Assembly (NCBI RefSeq): GCF_032854445.1
Contig: NC_088299.1
Span: forward strand, 16,051,608 to 16,115,607
DNA: 64,000 bases
Direction: 5' to 3'
Origin: Liolophura sinensis
Taxonomy: Eukaryota > Mollusca > Polyplacophora > Chitonida > Chitonidae
Of this stretch, positions 1 through 14,200 are shown one piece after another; the stretch's first letter is position 1; every line of letters begins with the position of its first letter. Both the position numbers and the translations under genes were made by a program. Below the pieces are notes generated by a model, which saw only the letters and a program-made list of their open reading frames with translations, made no database searches and was not told the DNA's origin.

Positions 1-3000
1 CTAACATGGAAGACAACCATAAAGGAAAGTCTGCTGATATGGATGAAACGTGGTCATTCTAACAAGGAAGACAAACATAAAGGAAAGTCTACTGATATGG
101 ATGAAATGTGGTCATTCTAACAAGGAAGACAAACATAAAGGAAAGTCTGCTGATATGGATGAAACATGTGGTCATTCTAACAAGGAAGACAAACATAAAG
201 GAAAGTCTGCTGAAATGGATGAAACATATGGTCATTCTAACAAGGAAGACAAACATAAAGGAAAGTCTACTGATATGGATGAAACATGGTCATTCTAACA
301 AGGAAGACAAACACAAAGGAAAGTCTGCTGAAATGGATGAAACATATGGTCATTCTAACATGGAAGACAACCATAAAGGAAAGTCTGCTGATATGGATGA
401 AACGTGGTCATTCTAACAAGGAAGACAAACATAAAGGAAAGTCTGCTGATATGGATGAAACGTGGTCATTCTAACAAGGAAGACAAACATAAAGGAAAGT
501 CTGCTGAAATGGATGAAACATGTGATCATTCTAACAAGGAAGACAAACACAAAGGAAAGTCTGCTGATATGGATGAAATGTGGTCATTCTAACAAGGAAG
601 ACAAACATAAAGGAAAGTCTACTGATATGGATGAAACGTGGTCATTCTAACAAGGAAGACAAACATAAAGGAAAGTCTGCTGAAATGGATGAAACATATG
701 GTCATTCTAACAAGGAAGACAAACATAAAGGCAAGTCTACTGATATGGATGAAACATATGGTCATTCTAACATGGAAGACAAACATAAAGGAAAGTCTAC
801 TGATATGGATGAAATGTGGTCATTCTAACAAGGAAGACAAACATAAAGGAAAGTCTGCTGATATGGATGAAACGTGGTCATTCTAACAAGGAAGACAAAC
901 ATAAAGGAAAGTCTGCTGAAATGGATGAAACATATGGTCATTCTAACAAGGAAGACAAACATAAAGGCAAGTCTACTGATATGGATGAAACATGGTCATT
1001 CTAACATGGAAGACAACCATAAAGGAAAGTCTGCTGATATGGATGAAACGTGGTCATTCTAACAAGGAAGACAAACATAAAGGAAAGTCTACTGATATGG
1101 ATGAAATGTGGTCATTCTAACAAGGAAGACAAACATAAAGGAAAGTCTGCTGATATGGATGAAACATGTGGTCATTCTAACAAGGAAGACAAACATAAAG
1201 GAAAGTCTGCTGATATGGATGAAACGTGGTCATTCTAACAAGGAAGACAAACATAAAGGAAAGTCTGCTGATATGGATGAAACGTGGTCATTCTAACAAG
1301 GAAGACAAACATAAAGGAAAGTCTGCTGAAATGGATGAAACATGTGATCATTCTAACAAGGAAGACAAACACAAAGGAAAGTCTGCTGATATGGATGAAA
1401 TGTGGTCATTCTAACAAGGAAGACAAACATAAAGGAAAGTCTACTGATATGGATGAAACGTGGTCATTCTAACAAGGAAGACAAACATAAAGGAAAGTCT
1501 GCTGAAATGGATGAAATGTGGTCATTCTAATAAGGAAGACAAACATAAAGGAAAGTCTGCTGATATGGATGAAACATGTGGTCATTCTAACAAGGAAGAC
1601 AAACATAAAGGAAAGTCTGCTGAAATGGATGAAACATATGGTCATTCTAACAAGGAAGACAAACATAAAGGAAAGTCTACTGATATGGATGAAACATGGT
1701 CATTCTAACAAGGAAGACAAACACAAAGGAAAGTCTGCTGAAATGGATGAAACATATGGTCATTCTAACAAGGAAGACAAACATAAAGGAAAAGTCTACT
1801 GATATGGATGAAACGTGGTCATTCTAACAAGGAAGACAAACATAAAGGAAAAGTCTGCTGATATGGATGAAATGTGGTCATTCTAACAAGGAAGACAAAC
1901 ATAAAGGAAAGTCTACTGAAATGGATGAAACGTGGTCATTCTAACAAGGAAGACAAACATAAAGGAAAGTCTGCTGAAATGGATGAAACATATGGTCATT
2001 CTAACAAGGAAGACAAACATAAAGGAAAGTCTACTGATATGAATGAAACATATGGTCATTCTAACATGGAAGACAAACATAAAGGAAAGTCTACTGATAT
2101 GGATGAAATGTGGTCATTCTAACAAGGAAGACAAACATAAAGGAAAGTCTGCTGATATGGATGAAACATGTGGTCATTCTAACAAGAAAGACAAACATAA
2201 AGGAAAGTCTGCTGAAATGGATGAAACATATGGTCATTCTAACAAGGAAGACAAACATAAAGGAAAGTCTACTGATATGGATGAAACATGGTCATTCTAA
2301 CAAGGAAGACAAACATAAAGGAAAGCCTTCTGATATGGATGAAATGTGGTCATTCTAACAAGGAAGACAAACATAAAAAAAAGTCTGCTGAAATGGATGA
2401 AACATATGGTCATTCTAACATGGAAGACAAACATAAAGGAAAGTCTACTGATATGGATGAAACATGGTCATTCTAACATGGAAGACAAACATAAAGGAAA
2501 GTCTACTGATATGGATGAAATGTGGTCATTCTAACAAGGAAGACAAACATAAAGGAAAGTCTTCTGATATGGATGAAACATGTGGTCATTCTAACAAGAA
2601 AGACAAACATAAAGGAAAGTCTGCTGAAATGGATGAAACATATGGTCATTCTAACAAGGAAGACAAACATAAAGGAAAGTCTACTGATATGGATGAAACA
2701 TGGTCATTCTAACAAGGAAGACAAACACAAAGGAAAGTCCACTCCTATGGATGAAACATGTGGTCATCCTAACAAGGAAGACAAACTTAAAGGAAAGTCT
2801 GCTGATATGGATGAAACATGTGGTCATTCTAACAAGGAAGACAAACATTAAGGAACGTCTGCTGATATGGATGAAACATGTGGTCATTCTAACAAGGAAG
2901 ACAAACATAAAGGAAAGTCTACTGATATGGATGAAACATATGGTCATTCTAACAAGGAAGACAAACATAAAGGAAAGTCTACTGATATGGATGAAATGTG

Positions 3001-4420
3001 GTCATTCTAACATGGAAGACAAACATAAAGGAAAGTCTACTGATATGGATGAAATGTGGTCATTCTAACAAGGAAGACAAAAATAAAGGAAAGTCTTCTG
3101 ATATGGATGAAACATGTGGTCATTCTAACAAGAAAGACAAACATAAAGGAAAGTCTGCTGAAATGGATGAAACATATGGTCATTCTAACAAGGAAGACAA
3201 ACATAAAGGAAAGTCTACTGATATGGATGAAACATGGTCATTCTAACAAGGAAGACAAACATAAAGGAAAGTCTACTGATATGGGTGAAACATGGCCATT
3301 CTAACATGGAAGAAAAACATAAAGGAAAGTCTACTGATATGGATGAAATGTGGTCATTCTAACAAGGAAGACAAACATAAAGGAAAGTCTTCTGATATGG
3401 ATGAAACATGTGGTCATTCTAACAAGAAAGACAAACATAAAGGAAAGTCTGCTGAAATGGATGAAACATATGGTCATTCTAACAAGGAAGACAAACATAA
3501 AGGAAAAGTCTACTGATATGGATGAAACATGGTCATTCTAACAAGGAAGACAAACATAAAGGAAAGTCTACTGATATGGATGAAATGTGGTCATTCTAAC
3601 AAGGAAGACAAACATAAAGGAAAGTCTGCTGAAATGGATGAAACATATGGTCATTCTAACAAGGAAGACAAACATAAAGGAAAAGTCTACTGATATGGAT
3701 GAAACATGGTCATTCTAACAAGGAAGACAAACATAAAGGAAAAGTCTGCTGATATGGATGAAACGTGGTCATTCTAACAAGGAAGAAAAACATAAAGGAA
3801 AGTCTACTGATATGGATGAAATGTGGTCATTCTAACAAGGAAGACAAACATAAAGGAAAGTCTGCTGATATGGATGAAACATGTGGTCATTCTAACAAGG
3901 AAGACAAACACAAAGGAAAGTCCACTCCTATGGATGAAACATGTGGTCATCCTAACAAGGAAGACAAACATAAAGGAACGTCTGCTGATATGGATGAAAC
4001 ATGTGGTCATTCTAACAAGGAAGACAAACATAAAGGAAAGTCTTCTGATATGGATGAAACATATGGTCATTCTAACAAGGAAGACAAACATAAAGGAAAG
4101 TCTACTGATATGGATGAAATGTGGTCATTCTAACATGGAAGACAAACATAAAGGAAAGTCTACTGATATGGATGAAATGTGGTCATTCTAACAAGGAAGA
4201 CAAACATTAAGGAAAGTCTGCTGATATGGATGAAACATGTGGTCATTCTAACAAGGAAGACAAACATTAAGGAAAGTCTGCTGATATGGATGAAACATAT
4301 GGTCATTCTAACAAGGAAGACAAACATAAAGGAAAGTCTACTGATATGGATGAAACGTGGTCATTCTAACAAGAAAGACAAACATAAAGGAAAGTCTGCT
4401 GATATGGATGAAACATGGTC
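1..4420. repeat. 58-60 bp satellite array, about 75 copies
   Basis: Units of 58-60 bp are repeated head to tail from the left edge to about 4420, so the array continues outside the window. Each unit contains GTCATTCTAACAAGGAAGAC followed by ACAAACATAAAGGAAAGTCTGCTGATATGGATGAAAC-like sequence in two halves. Higher-order structure is visible: the stretch around 404-650 recurs at 1226-1472 (offset 822), and a variant unit with AACAAGAAAGAC recurs near 2180, 2600, 3130 and 3430. On the minus strand each unit has a long pyrimidine tract ending in TTGTTAG, which resembles a 3' splice acceptor. The array lies in the intron after USP5 exon 18. The many short reading frames through it are by-products of the repeat and are not genes. 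Confidence 0.97.
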
Positions 4421-4499
4421 AATGTCAATCTTCCATCCCAAAAAAGTGAGGAGAAGAGAAAAGAAAGCAAATATTAAAATTAGTGGCATGGATGATTTG

Positions 4500-4546
4500 A
4501 AGACAGACAGACACACAGACAGACAGACAGACAGACAGACAGAAAG
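4500..4546. repeat. (GACA)n microsatellite
   Basis: A run of GACA tetranucleotides with one CACA interruption lies just past the end of the satellite, in the USP5 intron after exon 18. Confidence 0.9.
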
Positions 4547-4640
4547 ACTGCAAGAGCAGGCTTGCAAATATTAATAACGAGATTTTAATGTTTAAATGCT
4601 AATGTTATTAAGGAAGGAAGATGTTGAGAAAGTAACTCAC

Positions 4641-5287
4641 AGTTGCTTTCAAGGCCATAGATGCTTGTTCAATGGTAAATCCCATGGAGACAATCATAGC
4701 AACTGCTTCTTCATTGGGTGAAAAGGAATCTTTTGACTTTTTGGGAAGCTGAAGGGGAACTTCAAAATCTGCAAATAAATCCCAGAAGAGAAATCATGAC
4801 CAGTTATATGTACAATTTATCATTAATAATGCTCCTAAGTTGATCCTTCCTTCCCCCTGACATTTTTCATCACTCAAAGTTTATACATTGTCTGTGATGA
4901 AATATCGGCCATATTGGGATGTTGATGGGTAATAACACATTAAAGTGCATACATTATCTCCTGTCCACACCTAGGTAGTCAAGACTTCAGAAGTATGTCA
5001 TATAGGAAAGCAGTATATATACACAAAAAAGAAATGTGAAAATACAGCCTTACTGAGTTCACAAAACCAAGTGATGATTTTACATCATTTCTTTTTTGGC
5101 AGCTATCACTGTCCCATACACAGCAGTCAGCAGCAGTCCCTACCTGGGTCTCCCATATGCTCCATCACCCAGTTCATGGCAGCTTCTACACCTGTATTTT
5201 TTGTATGGTATACTGCTTTTCGACAGCCTTCCCTTGCAAACCCCATTTCTGTTAGCTGAGTGACAACGGATTCGTCAATCTGAATCT
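4641..5287 (-). CDS. USP5: USP5 exons 17-18: UBA1 and start of UBA2
   Basis: Exon 17 (5144-5287) encodes [20 protein letters not shown] and then [15 protein letters not shown], a complete UBA1 with the MGF loop. Exon 18 (4641-4768) encodes DFEVPLQLP, a linker, then [19 protein letters not shown] and ALKAT, the first half of UBA2. Exon 18 ends in phase 0 with donor GTGAGT. The expected next exon (the vertebrate NNSLERAVDWIF part) is not found in 1-4640. Confidence 0.92.
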
Positions 5288-8200
5288 CTGAAACAGGTAA
5301 TCAACATCAGGTATGCAATCCCATGAAGAAAGTCATGTGACCCAGCACAGGTAGGCCTACATACAAATGTATATGACAAGAATTTACCCACAATAACCTA
5401 TTTTTCAGCTAAAAATATACTTTCTTTATTCTTTTCAATCCATTATTTTTATGCACAATGATTTACAAAGTATTCATGAGCGTCTGACTGACACAATGTT
5501 CCGTGTTTTGGTTTATGAGTTGAGGAACGTGAGAACAAACACACAGGGGCACGAAAAAACCAAACCACATCATGAACACACCAAACCTGGTGATCAACAC
5601 ACAAAACCTGGTCATGAACATACCAAACCTGGTGATGAACATACCAAACTTGGTCAGTGAAGCAATGCCAGTTGTATTGTGGTGTGCTGGCCGCCGTGGT
5701 ATAAGTGAAATATTCTTGAGTACAGCGTAAAACACCAATCAAATAAATAATAAATATTGTGGTGAGTTGTTACAGTCAGCAGGCTGCATTACTGTTTCCA
5801 GAGTAAAACAAGCATTCTGGAAATAATAACTACATGTAAAAGTACATCTTTATGGCTGGCTGTATCATAAACCTATGCCCGCAGCACCGGGGTTCTGGGG
5901 ACTGCTCTTAATCCCCTGGCTATAGCAGGAAGGCCGAGACTACAACATACCTCAGCTGGTCTGTTCTGGGGACCAATCTTCCTCGCCTGGGTGTAGGAGG
6001 AAGGCTGAGACCACAACATACCTCAGCTACTCTGTTCTAAGGACCGCTCTTCCTCCCCTGGCTGTAGGAGGAAGGCTGAGACTACAACATATCTCAGATG
6101 CTCTGTTCTGGGACCGCTCTTCTTCCTCTGGCTGTAGGAGGAAGGCTGAGACCACAACATACACAGCTACTCTGTTCTGGGGACAGCCCTTCCTCCCCTG
6201 GCTGTAGGAGGAAGGCTGAGACTACAACATACTTCAGCTCCTCTGTTCTGGGCACCGCTCTTCCTCCCCTGGCTGTAGGAGGAAGGCTGAGACTACAACA
6301 TACCTCAGCTGCTCTGTTCTGGGAACCGCTCTTCCTCCCCTGGGTGTAGGATGAAGGCTGAGATAACAACATACTTCAGCTACTCTGTTCTGGGGACAGC
6401 ACCTTCCTCCCCTGGCTATAGCAGGAAGGCTTAGCTTACAGCATACCTCAGCTGCTCTGTTCTGGGAACTGCTCTTCCTGGCTGTAGGAGGAAGACTGAG
6501 ACCACAACATACGTGTCTGTTCTGGGGACAGCTCTTCCTCCCCTGGCTGTAGGAGGAAGGCTGAGACTACAACATACATGTACCTCAGCTGGTCTGTTCT
6601 CGGGACAGCTCTTCCTCCCCTGGCCGTAGGAGGAAGGCTGAGATTACAACATACCTCAGCTGGTCTGTTCTGGGGACAGCTCTTCCTCCCCTGGCTGTAG
6701 GAGGAAGGCTGAGATTACAACATACCTCATCTGCTCTGTTCTGGGGACCGCTCTTCCTCCCCTGGGTGTGGGATGAAGGCTGTAATTACCACACGCCTGG
6801 TTCATCTGCCAATTCTGGGGACAGCAGTTCTTCCCCTGGATGTAGGAGGAAGGCTTGGATTACAACATACCTGGTTCATCTGTCTGTTCTGTTGGCAACT
6901 CTTCCTCCCCTGGCTGCATACCCTGACCCCTGAGAGGAGACAGGTCCAAAGTGTCGGGGACATCAACAGAGACATCTGAAATCAGAAACCCATATACAGG
7001 TATATGCAACAACACATCAGAGTGCAACACAGCCAACATGCGTGATATCAACTGTAACACTTCATTACCGTTAAAGGATTATTGATAAGATGCTGTTTTT
7101 CTCTTTGATAGACATTTCTTTGGAGCACATGTGGATGAAACTGGGACGCCCAGCAGATAACACACCCCACTGTAGAATACACAGAGGTTATTGAACGGTG
7201 AGTTTTGAATACCATAAATACTTTTCCAGGGAGAACTGGAAATGATAAACCATGAGGAGACATTTCCATCTTTCACAAGAAAAATATTTGTGGCATTCAA
7301 CTTTCACTAAGCAATATTCCATTTACTATTTATATTTCAACAATGTCACTTATCATTTTGTGTATTTGAATAAGGTTAAGCAGAGACTCAAATCAGTAAA
7401 ATCTCACCTAACTTCTTGGGCACCCAATCCTCTCCTATGGTGAACTTTTTTAACTGAATCACTAAGAAGTCTGGAAATGTTGACAATCTGGTTGTTCTGA
7501 AAAAATAAAATAAATATGGAATTTCAAAGCAGACATTCTGAAGTTGGTAAAAAAAAAGCATATTACCCGATCCTATGCAAACCTTCCAATCGAGTTATAT
7601 ATTCTTGTTATATTAGAATAGCAAAATCAGAATGTCTAATCTGACTAATGGAAATTCAAATGTTCATCGATGCACAGAGACCTGGAATACTACATTGCTA
7701 CATTGTACATACAAAAAACTTACTGCTGAGCTTTGCACTTGGACTGGAGAGCTGAGCTGTAGAAATCATCTATAATCACTGTGGCAGCGAAAGATTCTAT
7801 ACATGACTGTAAAGGAATTTGGGGACGAACTATTTCTGATGGATCTCTACAATGCAGATAAAAATAACCAAATTGCCTTCAGTAATTAATCACAACCGTC
7901 AAAATCATTAACTTTGTCACATCATTAAATATGATAAAATTTAACAGTAAGATGAAAAAATGGGAACAGAGAAACCTTGTAATTTGTAGATTGAGAAGAA
8001 AGTGGCACAAGTCTATAAAATCAAAATCTGGAACACATGACCTTGCAATAGGCTATCCATCAAGACAGAAATATCTGATATTTTGAAGTTGATGAATTTA
8101 ACTCAAATCCTTTCAAAGTCACATGACTGAACAGACAAATGAGATCATGGAAGTGCCATGGGTGATTTAAAATGCACAAGTGGACAAACAATATCCAAGG

Positions 8201-11200
8201 AAATTCAATGACAACATTCCCTTTCTTCTACAAACTTTTTTATATCAGAACATGAACAAACCCTCAAGATTTTTCTCAAGCAATAAAGCTTTTCTGAACT
8301 TAAATTTACTCCACAGATTTCTCTTTTCAAATAGTTTGTAATTCATATATTTACTGTATCCTTATAGAAAATGCATTTACACATGAAGTATTTAAAGCTT
8401 ACCAGCAAGCCATACATACAGATGTCTCTTGTGATGTGTTGGGTTGGGTTGTGTTGTTACTACAGGTGAAACAGAGAAGATTTTCATTCTAGGAATATGT
8501 ACTTACATTTTCTTTGACTCTACTGCCAGCTGTTGCTTTTTTGCTTCATAGGCCAAGACTTCATCTACAGAAAACAGTAAATACAGGGTCAGACAATGTG
8601 AAATTTGAATTCTATGTATACATGAACATGTACAATGTCTAAGAGATGAATAACCAAGTTCACAAATTACAAACCATCCTAAATTCTTCTCATCATTTCA
8701 TTGTTTTGTAAATAAAATATACCTACTGCAAATAAATTATGAAATGAATTTATCTCTGAGGTAAAAACAATTATTTTTTAATCCAGATTCCCTTTATTAT
8801 AATTTTCCAAATATTTCCAAACACACAAAATCAACATTAAAAGCAGTCTGTTAGTGACACGGCTGTCTACTCTGGTCTTTCTCACCTTTGTTTACAGCAG
8901 CCTCTAGGGGGATGTTCAATGAGAGCAGGTACTCTGAACGTTTACTATAGCGCACCTTGCTCGACCCCCCACACTGGACCCTCTCCTCTACCTCATACTT
9001 GAAGCTGTCAGTTGGATTTTCTGTCCCTCGACTGTTTCTCTAAAATCAGTTTCCATGACAAAGGCTGGTGAGCTACCACTTCTTCTACATGTACAACCTT
9101 GGTATACAATCACACCTGTTAGCTGAGCACTGGAGTTCTCAGGCACCATTTAACTGTAATATACTCTGTCTAATGCTTTAACTGTCACTTGATGTCACTC
9201 ATACATGTGCTATACCTCACCCATCTTTTTACCTCTAAAACTGAAAGTTTTCAGAAATTTTTGTTTCAACCATTACATGCATTCTGAAAATCTATTTTAC
9301 AAATGTACCAATATTTGTACAATAAACTTTTTTGATGGAACCACGTGAATTACATATATATTCTCCCAAAACAGAAACTCATGCATGTATGCCAGTGGTG
9401 GACAGTGGACACAGATGGTGGACCCAGATGGTGGACCCAGATGGTAGTCCCAGGTTCTGAGATGAACATCCAACTGTGTTCTTGCTGAATGAGTTACTCC
9501 TGCTTATTTTTATCATTACACACATTCTTGTTTCCTCATTTTGTTACTTAGCTAAAACTGCCAGTGTATTTACTTAATTAGCCTACCCTGAACCAAAGCA
9601 GGTGTTTCACTTATTTCCCTCTAAAATAACTGTACCTCTATGACATTAATGATGTGGAGGAGGAATTCTTGAGCATCTTGTTGTCGTTTGGTGGAGAACT
9701 CTGGATGACCGCGACCAATCAATGACTTGAACATCTGAGGACGGATTCCTCTGGGGGCCTACAATATAAGCCACATAAACTGGATACATATTTGACATAT
9801 AAATTTTCAACAAAGTCATATGACACACTGACAGGAGTTGTGACCGTGCCTACCAGGGGTCCACTGTGAGTTAAATATGGCTCTGTGCAGTAAAGCGGGT
9901 AGGGGGTTGATTGACAGGGACTGTAATTCTACTAAATTTGTCACAGTATATTTGGGACTTTGTATTTAGTTATTGTGGTAGTCAACCTGAGCATACTCAT
10001 ACAATGGAACTATAAACACAAATTTAAACTCCTCACATTTCTGAACCAGAACAAACAGATGATACCTGAACTTTGTCTTCTGTCCCCTCTGGTATTGGCT
10101 GAGAGTAGTCACCTGACAGCAAACCGTGACCAAACTTTGCCCTGTCTCAATAGAAATAGGCAAAGTGTGCACGAACTCAAAGACATTATGGGTCACACTA
10201 ACTAAGTCAAAAACAAGATGTGTTACAGATGTGATCTGTCAAGGAGGAGTGTCCATGTCTCAGGACAACTGCCAAGCTACTCACACCCTGGTCAGGATGT
10301 GTTGCCTTTAGTTAGCAAGAATCACTGTATTTTGTAACTAGCCAAATAACCATAGACTTGAGCAATTTCCTACATTTACCTGTCACAGAACAGTGACCTG
10401 AATATCAAGTTCATGTGTACTTGGTACTTTAACTTTAGTCATAATCAAAGATGATAAAATAAAATGTGACACACTGCCTGGTTAGGAGACACCCAACAGC
10501 TTGTGGTGGGCAGTGGGCATACACTGTACAACAACTAAACCTCCCACATTGTCATCAGGTGGTTTGCAACAATAGTACAGTATTTGATACTTTTGATTAG
10601 TGACTATGGATTTTTTGCCCAAAACCTTCAGTATGTCATCTACTACAGATTCTGGATAATACAAATACATACAAAATATTCAAACCTTGACTGCACACAA
10701 TTTTAAAATAAACTTTGCCAAGGAACTAGCTCTATACAACATTTAACGCCAAAAAATCAACATTTACCCTTAAAAGTACAGTGTACTTTGGGCAAGCTGG
10801 ATAAAGACAAAAATTTTAAGCACTTTACATTTGAGTGTTGAAATCAGATGTAGGGTCACTGGGCGCGTCATCAAATATCCTTTCAGCAGCCTCTGCATAT
10901 CTGGGAAAGAGGTATAAAACAGCTGAACTGTCTGAGGTCATACATATGTCACTGCACACTGCGTTCAATTCTGAGTATGTACAATGAAAGCAAAGTCTCA
11001 CATCGAACATGCTGCCATACAACAAGACAGCCTCTGCAGACTTGTCACTAGGTTAGAGCAACACATGGTAGATCTCAACAACCTTAATCTCAATTAAGAT
11101 TTTAAACAAGCACAGTATTAAGTTTAATCCTGACTAAAGTACCAAGTGTTAAGACTTAAGCTTCAGTAATGTACATGTATAATGTACTTTTTAACAACTG

Positions 11201-14200
11201 TTCTCTGGTCAAAGGATAATGTCTTAAGTTTTTTCTCATTTACAGAATATTTGTAGGACCAAAAACACTCTGCTCTTACTTGTATTGCGTAAAATGGCCA
11301 TTATTACACAATTTCTTTACAAAGACATATGCTCTTGAAAAACACATGTTTTCAGAAAGAATGTCTCTTCGCACATCCAACCACAGAGAACCAACAGTCT
11401 CAAGGAATCAAAGGACTAAAAATTAACTGGTCAATTTACCGCTTCTGAAAGTCTGGGACTGTGAAGAGGATTTGCATGACGGAGTTCATATAGCAGCTGT
11501 TGCCAAGGTTACGGATGCCAGTGAGTCCAGGTCCATAGACTGGGATGAGTTTATTGCCCGCCTCCTGGATCACGTCCCACTCTCCAACCTTCTGGTTCAG
11601 ATCAATCTCCATCTCGATCATTGTTTTCTCTGTCTGAAACACAGCACATTAAACACTTAGACCTACACAATTCGCTGTATGAACCGCAGCACATTAAACA
11701 CTTAGACCTACACAATTCGCTGTCTGAAACACAGCACATTAAACACTTAGACCTACACAATTCGCTGTCTGAAACACAGCACATTAAACACTTAGACCTA
11801 CACAATTCGCTGTCTGAAACACAGCACATTAAACACTTAGGCCTACACAATTCGCTGTCTGAAATGTAGCACATCAAACACTGAGGCCTACACAATTCTC
11901 TTTCTGAAACGCAGAACATCAAACACTGAGCCCTACACACTTCTCTGTCTGAAACGCAGCACATCAAACACTGAGGCCTACACAATTCGCTGTCTGAAAT
12001 GTAGCACATCAAACACTGAGGCCTACACACTTCTCTTTCTGAAACGCAGAACATAAAACACTGAGCCCTACACACTTCTCTGTCTGAAACGCAGCACATC
12101 AAACACTGAGGCCTACACACTTCTCTTTCTGAAACGCAGAACATCAAACACTGAGGCCTACACACTTTTCTGTCTGAAACATAGCATGTCAGACACTGAG
12201 GCCTACACACTTCTCTGTCTGCAATGCAGCATGTCAAACACTGAGGCCTACACACTTCTCTTTCTGAAACGCAGAACATCAAACACTGAGCCCTACACAC
12301 TTCTCTGTCTGAAGTGCAGCACGTCAAACACTGAGGCCTACACACTTTTCTGTCTGAAACATAGCACGTCAGACACTGAGGCCTACACACTTCTCTGTCT
12401 GAAACACAGCACATCAAACACTGAGGCCTATGCACTTATGTTTGAATCCCACCTCATTTTTACTATCCACTGAGTCCCTAAAACGCCCGAAATGTGATAT
12501 GTCAAAAGACGCACTGGTAAACCATCTTTCAACAGTAATCCAGCCGTTTAAACTTTCAAATCAAACAACTCAAATCAACGTCTGCCATCTTTGGAAGTTT
12601 TTTTTTCAACTTCGGTCAAGACGATGGGTCACTAAATGTTTGGCCAGATAAGGGTACAGTCTCACCTTTTGTATGGCTGCTATGTTTATTCCCCACTGAG
12701 CTAATAGTTTGGCATGATAAGCGTACAGTCTCACCTTTTGTATGGCTGCTATGTTTATTCCCCACTGAGCTAAATGTTTGGCCAGATAAGGGTACAGTCT
12801 CACCTTTTGAATGGCCACTATGTTTATTCCCAATAAGGGTACAAGCTAATCTTTTGCATGGCAGCTATGTTTATTCCCCACTGGGCAAATAGTTTGGCCA
12901 GATAAGGGTACAGTCTCATCTTTTGTATGGCAGCTATGTTTATTCCCCACTGAGCTAATAGTTTGGCCAGATAAGAGTACAGGTTCACCTTCTGAATGGC
13001 CACTATGTTTATTCCCAATAAGGATACAAGGTAATCTTTTGTATGGCTGCTATGTTTATTCCCCACTGGGCAAATAGTTTGGCCAGATAAGGGTACAGTC
13101 TCACCTTTTGAATGGCCACTATGTTTATTCCCAATAAGGGTACAAGCTAATCTTTTGCGTGGCAGCTATGTTTATTCCCCACTGGGCAAATAGTTTGGCC
13201 AGATAAGGGTACAGTCTCACCTTTTGTATGGCAGCTATGTTTATTCCCCACTGAGCTAATAGTTTGGCCAGATAAGGGTACAGTCTCACCTTTTGAATGG
13301 CCACTATGTTTATTCCCAATAAGGGTACAAGCTAATCTTTTGCATGGCAGCTATGTTTATTCTCCACTGGGCAAATAGTTTGGCCAGATAAGGGTACAGT
13401 CTCACCTTTTGAATGGCCACTATGTTTATTCCCAATAAGGTTACAAGCTAATCTTTTGCGTGGCAGCTATGTTTATTCCCCAATGGGCAAATAGTTTGGC
13501 CAGATAACGGTACAGTCTCATCTTTTGTATGGCTGCTATGTTTATTCCCCACTGGGCAAATAGTTTGGCCAGATAAGGGTACAGTCTCACCTTTTGTATG
13601 GCAGCTATGTTTATTCCCCACTGAGCTAATAGTTTGGCCAGATAAGAGTACAGTCTCACCTTTTGAATGGCCACTATGTTTATTCCCAATAAGGGTACAA
13701 GCTAATCTTTTGCATGGCAGCTATGTTTATTCTCCACTGGGCAAATAGTTTGGCCAGATAAGGGTACAGTCTCACCTTTTGAATGGCCACTATGTTTATT
13801 CCCAATAAGGTTACAAGCTAATCTTTTGCGTGGCAGCTATGTTTATTCCCCACTGGGCAAATAGTTTGGCCAGATAACGGTACAGTCTCATCTTTTGTAT
13901 GGCTGCTATGTTTATTCCCCACTGGGCAAATAGTTTGGCCAGATAAGGGTACAGTCTCACCTTTTGTATGGCAGCTATGTTTATTCCCAATAAGGGTACA
14001 AGCTAATCTTTTGCATGGCAGCTATGTTTATTCCCCACTGGGCAAATAGTTTGGCCAGATAAGAGTACAGTCTCACCTTTTGAATGGCCACTATGTTTAT
14101 TCCCAATAAGGGTACAAGCTAATCTTTTGCATGGCAGCTATGTTTATTCCCCACTGGGCAAATAGTTTGGCCAGATAAGGGTACAGTCTCACCTTTTGTA

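Noticed and set aside
1-4420. CRISPR array
   Set aside because: Units are contiguous with no unique spacers, and the context is an animal gene intron.
11602-12435. 277-codon minus-strand frame of Cys-rich 15-residue repeats
   Set aside because: It results from the 45 bp acceptor-derived array; it overlaps USP5 exon 8 in the wrong frame and has no start context or conserved content.
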